A DNA stretch of 64,000 nucleotides from Pisaster brevispinus (taxonomy: Eukaryota; Echinodermata; Asteroidea; Forcipulatida; Asteriidae), in contig JAMKCF010000013.1 of assembly GCA_023634235.1 (NCBI GenBank), positions 15,315,705 through 15,379,704 of the forward strand, written 5' to 3'. Of the stretch, positions 44,701-56,700 are shown piece by piece (positions within the stretch are counted from its first letter, which is position 1; each line of letters opens with the position of its first letter). Made by a program: the position numbers and the translations under genes. The notes below the pieces were generated by a model that saw nothing but the letters and a program-made list of their open reading frames with translations, had not been told where the DNA came from and did not search any database.

Positions 44701-47700
44701 TACTTGGTCATTTCAAAGCAATTACAAGTTTTGAAAAGGAAACAAAAACAGACACTGCGGTGGTTTAATTGCCCCTTTTTTTTGGTTTACATCTGAAGAT
44801 GATAGAAGACTTCTTCTGTTGGATACTGCATACAAGAATTAACTCCTTACATGCACCCTAGGTGTTAGCCAGCATTCCTGGCTCGGCAGGCCTCCGGCAC
44901 TCAGAACAAAAAAGAAGTAAGATGAAATTCCAACAAGAAACTCTTGTCGGTGTAATCAACTCAAAAACCGAGCCCACCCCCCCGAACTGGTTTGTTCTCC
45001 TCAACCCTCCGACGATGGGGCCGAAGATTACAGGCAGATTGATGCATTAAAGAACAAACAACAGAGTGATTATACTGCTCTTACGAGGAAAGGGGGGTAT
45101 GGATGCGACTGCATCTCAGAGTCTGAGAGAAATAGAGATTATGTAAGAAAACACAGAGACTCCTGGAGCCCTCCGTAAAAAAATGTACCGGTGGTCTCTC
45201 TGTTTGCAAACGGAGAGTTGTATGGGTTGTGAGCGAGCCAAAGAAAGTGAAGACAACAAAATGCCATCAGAGGGATGTTGTTGATGCAAATTGCCCAGAT
45301 TTAGTGACACCTTGTGAGTCTGAAATCTTTTGTTAAATACACTGAGACTTTTTAGAAGATGTGGCTGGGGGGTGGGGGGAGAGATTTACGAACCCCTCCC
45401 CACCACTCTTGGGATGAAAGACGTGTCCAGTTTGGGCGGATGTTTTAAAAGGCTGAAGCAACGGTATATGAAAGGGCAGCTTGAATGGGCTATAATAAGG
45501 AGGGCAGTGATGTTGGTATGATGCAGGGCAGAGATCCAAATCATTTGGAAGGGTCTTATGACAGAAAGAGAAACCTCAATAATGAGAGATTTGCTCCTTT
45601 GCTTCCCAACACTGGTTTTCCAAGTTGGGAAGAGACTTGACTTAGCCTAAAGATCACACACTGTCATTGAGACCCACAAAGACCCTTCAGCTCAGTGTAG
45701 CTCACTGTGCTCTCGCCGAAAAAAAAAAATGCATTCCTAAAAGTTGTAAAATGATCTGCCCAGTTGTGAAATGCTCTTCCAAGTTGAGAAGTTAAGTTCA
45801 AGACTGAGTTAACAGAAGTACAGGAACAACATCCCGATTGGTTTTAACCCAGCAGTGGCATTCGCCATTTGTTATATTCGTACATTCTAAACATTATGTT
45901 TACTGGTAAAGCTGAAGTGAAATTTGTGACTGTTGGCAACGCAGCAAATAAATGGGCCAAGTAGTAGCATAGATCAAGTGGTGACATTCGCTGTCATTGT
46001 TCAAAATCTGTTCAAGAACCAGGACTGATACTTCACCGAGGAAATTGCCTCCATGCCCCTGGTCATTGCCTTGGTGCCCCTTGGAAATGGTTCCTGTTTG
46101 TATTTCCTTCGTAGAGTTGCACTTTACCAAGGATACATTGCTTTGCCCTTCAACAAGAACGAAGTATCAGACCTGGTGCTGAGATAGACACAATCGCCGA
46201 GTGTTTCTTCCGTAAGGTCGGGAAGCAGTCACGCTTTTTCATGCACACTGTGCGTTGGTTGCTTGGTTTGTTTCCATTGTTTACCCACTAAGAGTCCTGT
46301 GACTCTGGCCGCCGATTGTTTCTATTGGTTAAGGGATGTGATGTTGTGGGGTCTGTAATCACAGGCCTGGAATTTCATCATTGAGAGGGCAAGGCCATTT
46401 TCATTTTGCAAAGGGCACTTCCATTAGAAGTTCTTTCAAAAAAGACTATGGGAAACTTTTGAAAAGGCACCAAGTCCGAGACCAGGGGCAACAGAGGCCA
46501 TGGCCTCCATGTAATTTCAGGCCTTTAATATAAGTTAAGGAGTTTTTCATCTTAAACAGCCAAAGTATTAGAGGACACTCCGGGAGGAAAATGTCAGGAA
46601 GATGTCAGGATAGGGAAGAATAAGGAAGTCTTAATTAATAAGAAGTTGGAATATGATAACTAAATAAACATTTCTGATGGCGAGCAAGCCTCATTCAGAA
46701 AAACAAAAATTAACTTACAGTCTGATGTCTTCATAAGCGGGGACATTTTCAATTTCAAATCCGTCGTCTCGTAGACGATCCAAGACCGTATTATTTCCAA
46801 GAAAATGACCTGAAGATAGAAAAGAGAAATGGACAAAAGTAATGAATATTACTGAACCATTAAATGTTTAAAGGTTTTCTTCTTTTGTTAAACTTTCCCC
46901 GAAAGTGTTGGTGCACTGAGATCTTAAACACACAACTATGCGTTTTGACCACATGTTTTCTCAAAATCCTTGTCTGATTGGTAAAAATGAAAGTTTTTTG
47001 ACGTTAATCACCTTTTACACAGTCACCCTAAACTGAATACAGTTAGGCATGTCACAAGATCAAAAAAGAATGAGAGGGGGCCAGTTGCTCTATGACTTGA
47101 TGCCTCTTTTGACAGCGCACTCTGCGTATGTCTCCAACACAGAATGGATCAACCACAGGACTAATTACAATACCAAATATATTTGGATATTTAAAAGTCT
47201 CACTTCCAGCGTTTGTGATCAAGCAAGGGGGGCAAATGGTGCGGCGAGATCGTACACCACTGGACAGAGGATGGGCTTTTCAAATGTGCCACAGTACAGC
47301 CATTTTGTTTTTCTCCAACTCCAATCAATGCTACCAAACTGAGGCTGTGAGGAAAGAATAGTCCGAGCCTACTTTTTCACGAGGATAATGAGGGACCCCT
47401 AATGGCACACGGGGAACAATACAAAGATGGTGGGACAGTCCGACAAAGGCTATATCTATCTGATGAGCCATATTGTGCCTGCTTGAATGCAGTTAACCCT
47501 TAAAGATAGATATCAATTTAAGTGGCTTAGTACTAAGGTAAAGTGTACATCACTCGTAATCGACATCAGATTGTTCAGTCAAGTCAAAGGGCCTGTACGC
47601 ATACCCCTTCCGAATTCTCTTCCCGCCCCCGTTCAGCGCTTTATTTTTCTAACGTACATGTATTATTTGGTTAGTAGAGGGAGTGACAACAAAAACTCCT

Positions 47701-50700
47701 GAATTCCTGATGGGATTTTAGGGGACTTATTCAGTAGGGTTCATCCGGATTGCAGCCGTGGATAAGCCGCCGAGCCTCTTCTTTCCTGAACAATCGGCTT
47801 TCTTGAAACTGATCTTCCTGTCTTAGACTAAGGGGAGGAACCATTTAAAAACAGATGATGAGGCTGCATTCAAAAACAAGATGCGGACAATTAGCCGCGA
47901 CTGTGGATATTTACCAACTTGTCAAGGATGGGGGGGAGACGTCATTTTGCTGGGAGGGATTTGTCGAAGGACGTGTAAACTCCGGCCATAAAGACATCTT
48001 GTCATGAGAGGCAAACACTAAAGGTGTCATCTTAAGTTACTTTTTTTTTTTGGGGGGGGGGGGGTTGATGGGTTAAGCTGGGAATTATCTCACTAAGTAA
48101 TACTCTGAGTATTACATTCTGCTCGATCTTATTCAGAGGGGAAGGGTTGGAGTTTGCTTTTCAAAATGATTTTCTTCAGTGGAAATCTGATCTGATCTGA
48201 GGAGCTTTTTGTTAGCACTGTGGAATTGGAATTTTTTAGAGAGTCTTTGGAGTTATTACTTGTCTCGGGCGGGGAAAACGAGTCATCTGTGCCATAAATT
48301 GATGCTCTTTTTGGAGGAGCGTTGGCTCTAAAATGTGTTGTTTAATGTTGGTACTCATTTTAATGCTTCAAATGGGTCACCTCACCAAAGTGGTTCAAGT
48401 TTCAAGGTTCATTTATTTTCCACACAGTATCAAAAGAAAGAAGACATTATCACTCAGAAGAGATCAGTACAACTTTACAGTTCAGATATCAAGAACCAGA
48501 TGAAAACAAATATGACACAGCAGAGCGATCCATTTTAGAAGCAGAGGCAATGGTCCCTAAAGACATGCATTTGCATTGAGGCAGAGAATATAAGTTAAGT
48601 GAACCGAGGTGATAAAATCTGTACTGTTTATGGCTGTGTTTTGAGAGAGTTGTGACAACTTGCAGTTAGAAGTCATTTTCGATAAAAAAGAAACCCCAAA
48701 TGTGCACACACAGGGCGCCAGACTAGACTGCACAATGGGTTGTGCTGCATTCGCACCCAAAAGAAAACTGGTCCTGTTATGTTGCAACTCTCTCACTACG
48801 GTTTATGGTACCAGTGCTTCTCGGTAGTTTGCCAATGTGGCTCGCTACAGAAGTGAGCCGTGATAGAGAAGGGAAATGACTGCAGTGGGTACTCGTGCCA
48901 TGTTCCGACAGCGAAGGTGATTTCATTTTTGATTGGGCAATGGCAGGGAAGCCTTACAGAGGAGGATCAAGTTACTCAGTAGGGTTGATATCCCGAAGAG
49001 GAGGTGGTCCTGGGAGACCACCAAGGTAAAAGACCCCACAATGGAGCGGAGACAGGTAGAAGATAAATATACCCCCTTCAACAATGAACCCAACCACCCA
49101 GGGGGGGTCCCCCGACAAAAAAACATGGGTGTTCACCCCGAATATGTCAGGCACAGGCGACCTTTGTGCTCAGGGGTGAGGTGCATTATACGGATCCTTC
49201 CACAGATGGGGGGAAAACCTGTGGGGAGTGTAACAACAGGTTTGGTTTAACAAACAGGGGCAGTTTAATAACCCCCTACCACTTGTCATTGCAGACAAAT
49301 TACCCTGGGAAGAATGGGCGTAATTAGGTCGGTGTGGTGGAGAGGCGGGTGCAAATGTAATGGAGCACTCAACAACAAGGGCCCGGTGAATGGTTGACAG
49401 GGTTGATGGAAGCTGGTTGACGGGGAAGAGAAGGTTTTTTTTTTTTTTGTGGATGTTCTTTGATAGCGACTCAGCTCGTTAGAAAAGGTTGAAGCAAGAC
49501 GGTCAGGGCCTAATTTTTATAAAGCCTGTAAGCACAAAAACTTGCTAGGCACAGAGAAAAAAACTTGCTTACCAGGGCCAAATTTCATGGCTTTGCTTAC
49601 TGCCGAAATTCTGCGCTTGCGATCACCATTCTCCGCTTACCGAAACAAGCGCTGAATTTCTGCGCTAGCTGTCTAAAGCGAAGAATGCCTAGTATCAACG
49701 TGGAATACGCACACGCACAAGCAAAAATTCCCTGCTAACCCCTGAAATACACTTGATGTAAGCACGGAATTCCCTGCTTCAGTAAGCACCGATTCTTTGC
49801 TTACGGTAAGCAGAGCCATGAAATTGGGCCCAAATGTTACTGGCCCAATTCAAAAATTAGTAACAGTAGGTCCAGCTCTGGTTTTTCCAGCTCTGAAGAC
49901 ACCCATGTTCCATAAATCTACATCTTAAGGCCAAAAGTACATGCAGTAAAATGATCACAATATTTTCTGCATTACTATTCTGAATGAAAACTGGATCACT
50001 GCATACTTCCAAGTGACCCCCTTTTTTATGTATGCCAGCTCCGCCTCCTCATTAACACACCAAGCATGACACGGTGTCCCACAGAAGCTCTTTCGCTTCC
50101 CCTCCACTCCCCAAATCCTGATAAATTCACACCGCACATGCAAACACAAATGGCAAGCTAATCCTATCCTGATCTACTAATCTCTTTAATCCCTTAACTA
50201 ATTTACATGCAATATCTGAATGTTCCCCTTAGGTCTTAGTAGCCTCTTTATCTTGTTAAGAGGTTTAGTAATTGATTGATAGGCGAGGTGGATTTCTCTA
50301 ACACCTAAGGTGTGATAAGATCCTGATGATCATGCGCTCAGACATTTTTCATTTCATGCTGGCCCCAATTATGATATTTGGCGTCGAGTCAGAGGTCTAG
50401 TTATTCACTGTAGAAAAGGTTATATACGAATTGTTTTGTTTGATACAATTTTTCGATGCATGGAAGAAATACAATCTCGGCAGCCCAGGATGCTGACTAC
50501 TACAGGAACATATATTTTCAGTTGGAAAATCTAATGCGTATCGCTATCAACCCAATGGTGGTACAACTGATTTGTATGCTGATCGTCTTTAAGACTTGTA
50601 ACATGTTATACTCAGCATTAAGCCTGGTTCATTCTTCATGAAAATTGCGAATGTTATTGCATCACATTTGAAGAAAAGCACGCACTGATTGTTTACGCCG

Positions 50701-53700
50701 CACAAGTCCGCTTCACAATCACTTTTGCGTGAAGTATGAAGCAGGCTTTAGCCTACTTTTATACTGAATGGTTTTGTTCTTCAGTAGAGCGAAAAAGTCT
50801 TTAATCATGATCTTGGAAAAAGATTATAAAGGAAAAACTTGGAACCAATTGTTGATGTGTGCTGTAATGCCCAAGGGCAACATACACTAGTCTCAATTGG
50901 AAATTATTGCGATATAATTTCATGAGAATTAGTGGAAATGACTTAAAGGTATTGTACAGGATTGGTAGAGCTGACAAAATAGTCACAGACAGTGTTCGTT
51001 ATTTGTGTGATCAACCATATACATGAAATATCAAACTTGTGACAGTTGGGCTTACTTGGGTGTGTGAGTCAGGAGAAAAAATAGTGAAAAACCATGTACG
51101 ATTTTCAGCATCTAAACACATTGTCCTTAATTTTGGTTGCAACATCTGAAATCAGCTGTAGCATTTTTTTTTAAAGGCTTGTTTGTATGAATTTACAGTT
51201 TTTAGCTGTTTCTTGCAGGTCAGCCCCCACACAAAAATATTTGAACGAAATCATAGTCTCTGGAAAATGTTCAACCTGCACAAAAGTGCACTTGGATGGG
51301 AGAAAAAACTATTTTTCAGGTGGTGCTCTTTGCTAATAGTTCTTACTGGTCAGTCCATGGAATAAAAAAAATATCCCTGAGGGTAAAAAAGACTTCAGCA
51401 AACAGTCTCAACAATATCCCCAAAGAACTCCTCTTAAACTTCAAGTAAGGCCGCACCATAGCCGGCTTAAAATCACGGCCCTCGACAAGCAAACTTAAAA
51501 AAAAAAAAAAAAGTAGAAGGGGGGGGGGCAGGCCTGATGTTACAGACTTGCATTGCCACAAGAAAAACTGTATCTTTTCCTCAATTTAAGTCCTGTGTCA
51601 ACACTAGAAGGGATATCTGCTACGCAAACACGGGCAACGGACAAACTTCAAACGGGTCCGACACCATACAACAAGGCTATTCTCTCTCAGTCATTCAGCC
51701 CCTTAAAAGCTCAGGCGGATTTTGTTTTTAGGGGGGGCAGCTGGACCTGCTGCGTGTTATTGTGAGCCGGGTTTACGTTTCGTTAATCCAGAGAACTATT
51801 GATTTATCTTGGAGCAATCTCTCAGGGGGAACAGCCATTGCTTTTTTTTTTTAAATGGCTGCGATGTTTCATAAAAAGAGAGCATTTGGGGGGGGGAAAT
51901 ATATAAAATCTACTTTGTGAATAAGGATACCTCAAAACTTTGTTAATTTGTCTGATATGGACTGGGAAGCGGGGGAGGAAGATGCCATGAGGCGTTGATG
52001 ATGACAATTTGATCCTTTGCCAAGTCAGGAATCTAAAGGAGGAGGTGTGTGACGTATGAGGCAATACGAGGCTAAAGTGAAGAAGTTTATAAGAAACCCC
52101 ACCTTGGGTGGGAGGGGGGTAGGGGTGGGCTCGGACATCAATCTGGGTACAAGCCTGCATGTCCATGGTATTTCACAAAAATTACAGCCAGCACGAAAAT
52201 CTGTTAAGGTGATGAATACAAAGTGGTTCCCTTCATTCGTGTTTCTTGGCATTCGGAGGCGCGTGCTGATGGGGCCCGGTGGAGCTCCATTCCCCACCAA
52301 GTGGCTGGGCTGATGCGGTCCAAAGCGCATGGAGGATTGAGCTGTCTTATGTGATATCAAGTGATTTTGTTTCCCTTTTTACTTCTCCCAGCAACTGCAT
52401 TTTGTATGCACTAAATGCACTAAGTTCTGTTCTGTCACTGCCCTTTTAAATAGTGATTTGGTTCGCTTTTGGGCAGTCCCCATTCTTTTGTTTGTACTTG
52501 ACTGTCTTTTGTTTGTATTGTTTCTTTAATGAAAAATAGAATTAGCTGTTGCAAACTGCTTACCAACCAAAAGGACCTATGGTATAAATGCAAAAAAATA
52601 GTTAGTGGCCTGACGTTTTGATCCATAGCAGAGTCTTTCTCGAAGGCTAAATGACAAGACTACAAACAAAAACTTGTTTCTTTAGTTAAATTTAAAGCAT
52701 GAACTATAAACAGAAAATCTATGAGCAGTTCTTTACCATGGGGGGGGGGGCCCTTGGGGCATATGCTCCCCCACAATTTTCAAGTGCCCCCCGCCCCCCC
52801 GAAGAGAAACTCTAGACATAGGCCTATCTAGTGTCCTCAAAAAAAGGACAAATAATGGCCCTGCCCCCCACCACCTCTGGAAAGCAGTTGCCTCCCCCTG
52901 TGCTCCCCCTACTGAAATAAAATCTTTTTTTGTAAGCTGGCTACATAGACATTATTGAGTCAAGGGTAAAAGTGTATTCATCCAACTATAGAAGACAGTG
53001 AACCTGTCAGAGTAACCACTTGGTCCCACAATTAACAGCTACTAACACCAGTTACAAGCCGCATGAATGTTTCCCCCTGGTTTGACAAGTGCACCCCTGG
53101 TACCCCACATCCAAATTATTGTCACATTCACACAATACACCGCCACCACTAACCCAGATCACTGACAGGCCAAACATTGGATGATTTACAGGCCGGCCCA
53201 ACATCAAAGGCTAGCAGGGGGGCACCAGGAGTGGACAAATAGACTTACAACAGAGTGTTAATTACACTCCCTTCACCTATGAGATCAAAGGGTAGAGCTA
53301 GTGACAGGTGCCTGGGTACTGTAAGAAAAGACAGGTGGATTGCGTAAACCACACTGATTACACTCATCAGGTGCCATCAAACGATTCAACAGACTTCCTT
53401 TTTTTCCCCCAAGTCCAATCTAGATTTATTGGTTTATTTGGTTTGAGTGACAGAGCAAAAAGTTGGAGCGTTTTTAGTTGGGTTTTGTTTCGCATAAAGC
53501 CCAAGGGTTGATGCAGTTATATAGAAGTTTTTGGCTTAAAAAAATGGTGTAGGATATGAGAATATTAAAGATGTTTCAATGGTTTTGTAAACAGTGATGA
53601 GGGGCAAGGGATTATTCTGACGTCATACTCACTGTATAACTGTGACAATATCGAAATTATGAAATAAAATTAAATTATGCTCTGAAAAAATGTAATATTT

Positions 53701-56700
53701 ATATGTTCTTCCAAACACACATTCAACTTTTTACATCCCTGCGCAGAGTAATATTTTGTTCTTTCCTTCGTCCCTGTAGTTAAGAACCTTCCATAGACTT
53801 TGTACACACAATTCCTTGTGGAGCACCCCAGTCTTTAGAATTCCCCAATGGGGACCTTTTTTTTTCTCCATTGTTCTGTTTTGTCCTCGGTCTCCATAAG
53901 GTGGCAAATATTAAAACACACATGCACGAATTTGTGCCAGTGAACCCTTCACCCAGTGGGCTCCTCTGTACACACATTATATCATGGGACACAACATGTA
54001 TTGCATAATAACACTTGGAATGGGATTAGGTGGAAGAGCCAAAACTAGATTGTGTCATAGCATTAGTAAAGCAAAAAATCCCTTTTCCCACTGTATCTCT
54101 TATCCCTGGGGAATACAGCCCTGGGGAAGCCCCAGGAGTTTTTTTTAACCTCACGGTTACCCCAGGGCACTTGTTCACACTGTCCCTGCTGCACGGGTAT
54201 TCTCTAGGTTCCTATTCCAGGGGGTTCTGGTTGCACGTTTCATAGAATACCCCGAGGTTTTACCGCTTACCCCTACTCTAGAGCAGGGGTGGCTATTCCT
54301 TGGGGTATGCCCAAGTGCAGGGGTAGACCAGAGGTTAAAAGCGATCCGAGTGTTAAAGAGACGACCATTATTCCCCTTGGATGCCCCCCCTCCCAGGAAT
54401 AGACTAGTGTGAAAGGGGCTTAAGTGGCTGTGGCTTAATCGTCACGTGAACATGCATTGAAGCATAGGATGACCATAGCGACACTCTTAGCAACAGCCAT
54501 AGCCATTAATTCAGACGAGGCCATCAGACACGAGATTAAGAACCTTACAGGCCATACTGAAACACATGATCACATTTTTCAAAATCTGAAATGAAATTGA
54601 AAAAAAAAATTAATTTGGAAACCTTGATAAGAAACATTAAAAGAGCAACCAAATGTATTTTTTTTTTAATTATTTTGTTCTTGCCACACTGTGTAGCATG
54701 AGTTTTGAACTTGCCTACTCTTTTCTATTTGGCTTGTAGCTTGTACTTTTCTCATTGTTAATTTTTGCTGTTTTGTTGGGGTGTTTTTTTCTTCGTGTTT
54801 TTACGCTTTTGCTCAGTGACTGGTAATTGTTATTATTACATAAATTTAAATTGTAAAAGAAAAATAACGTTGCGTCAATGCCAAAATGTTGTAACTCAAT
54901 TTTGCATAAACTTTCATATCTTGCATGAAAATGCTCTGTGAAAAAATTGTGTGTCTCGGAAGGTACTTGTTTTGTGTGTAAACGTCCACGCTATTTTAGG
55001 CAAGAAAAGAAATTTGACAATTTCAAACTCGCCAAAACTTAAGTGAGCTATTTTAGGCGATACAACGTTTTTGCACTGACATGATAGACTGTAAGTAATT
55101 AAATTTACTGTTTTATATTTCGTATTTACTTTTTATTGTTGTTGTGGTGGTTTATGTAAAGTATTTGTTTTTGTGAGTTTGTAATGTTTCCTATAGCTAA
55201 TGGAACACAATTATCTGTAATTTATAAAGTGCATACAATAAAGAATTCAATTCAATTCTATTCTATAGTATGCAGAAGAAAAAAACAGCATTGTTCTTCA
55301 CCACTAAACAGTTTGCCCTTTCTGTGACCAATCCCAAAATACCACCTGGGGCAGATTTCATTGTTCATTTCCATTGTTTAACGAACCATAAAAGAGGGTC
55401 ATTAATGATTTCTCAATTCAAATGGTGCCAACGAGGACAGCAGCATAGACGGCCATCCCTTGTCCTCGTTTCATTTGTCTCGGTTTTATCCTTGTCAACA
55501 ATTGATTTAATGATTTACTCGTTTTGCCTTAATTAGAACGTCTTTGTTATGACTGGAAGCTTTTTAATTTTATTGAAACAGAAGTGTTACTCCTAGTTCC
55601 TAAGAAAAATCAATTGTTTCTAATTAGATTTGACATTTTCATCAAAAAAACCACAGCAATTTACATTTTTCATCAAAATATTATCGTAACTTTCAGGTTT
55701 CTAAGTAAATGCTATGGTAATTTTGAGGTTTCTTAAAAAATGCTACAGTAACTTTATTAAATTTACCACATTTGTCATTATAAGTCAGTTGATATGTCAA
55801 CAAGTAGATACTCAATTCAGTTTTGCAATAGGATTTCTTTTACCAGAAATGCACTTTTTAAAAGTAGAACATCTTGTCAAGTATGGTAAACTTCCAGACA
55901 TTGAAGCCATTAAACTAAAGATGGCAAATCCACCCACCAAGCTCATATAGTTTGTAAATTTCTCTTCAATTAACATCGATTTCCACCTTCATTTTGCTTG
56001 GACAGATAATTATCATCTGTGCCTATGCTAATTTCTTTTTTTTTTTAAATACGCTTATCTCTCCCCCAACCTTGGATGCTTCAAACCAACCATGGCTTCA
56101 GGATGGGGCCGTGGTGAGTCACACACAGAATCCCAATTTCCCCAAAAAGCATTTCCTGATTTTAAACATCTCTACCCCGCATTTAATCGATTTGAGCTAC
56201 ACTCTCCCCTCAATTCGAACATGGTACAATTATCGGCAACCCCCTCGGGGTCTCCATTGTGCCCTCAGAAACAAGTTGTGACATAATTTCTGCCAGGTGA
56301 CAGACTGAATTGGATTTCATTACTTATTGGCATTGACTTACATTCGGAATGTCTCTGGATCCAGAGGGCTTCGCTCAAGTGCGGTTACAGATGCCTTACG
56401 CAGTCTGCACTGATCTGATTTTGTGGTTCCACCAGAAATTGGGAATTCAGAGGTTGGCCTTTATTTTCTTGAGGCCTCGGGCACTGGCTTTATAGGAGAC
56501 ACAAGAGAGACATTGCCGCCTGTCTCTTAGGCCTTTCTGAGCTGAGAAAACTGCCTTTTAAGTGGACCATTCATACAGGAATACAAAGACCAATGATCTC
56601 CACTTTTAAGAGCTTTACGAAATAGAGATATTTTTAAACTAATAGATTCCCTAATGACAGGAGGAAGATTGATCCAAATCATGTTGCAGTATCCATAAGC

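Larger units (their letters stand above)
44120..46718 (-). other. TIKI intron (2.6 kb)
   Basis: Contains a family A terminal fragment (44215-44326), two family D copies (45995-46185 and 46363-46524), and about 1.5 kb of apparently unique sequence (44330-45990) in which I see no exon. Confidence 0.8.

Noticed and set aside
48923..49250. 105-codon plus-strand ORF at 48933
   Set aside because: No recognisable domain, no splice support and proline/basic bias typical of G/C-richer intron DNA. Retained only as unexplained sequence.
51822..52360. Overlapping 114- and 111-codon minus-strand ORFs
   Set aside because: Low-complexity proline-rich translations of a G-rich, T-run-bearing intron segment; no splice borders in phase and no recognised domain.
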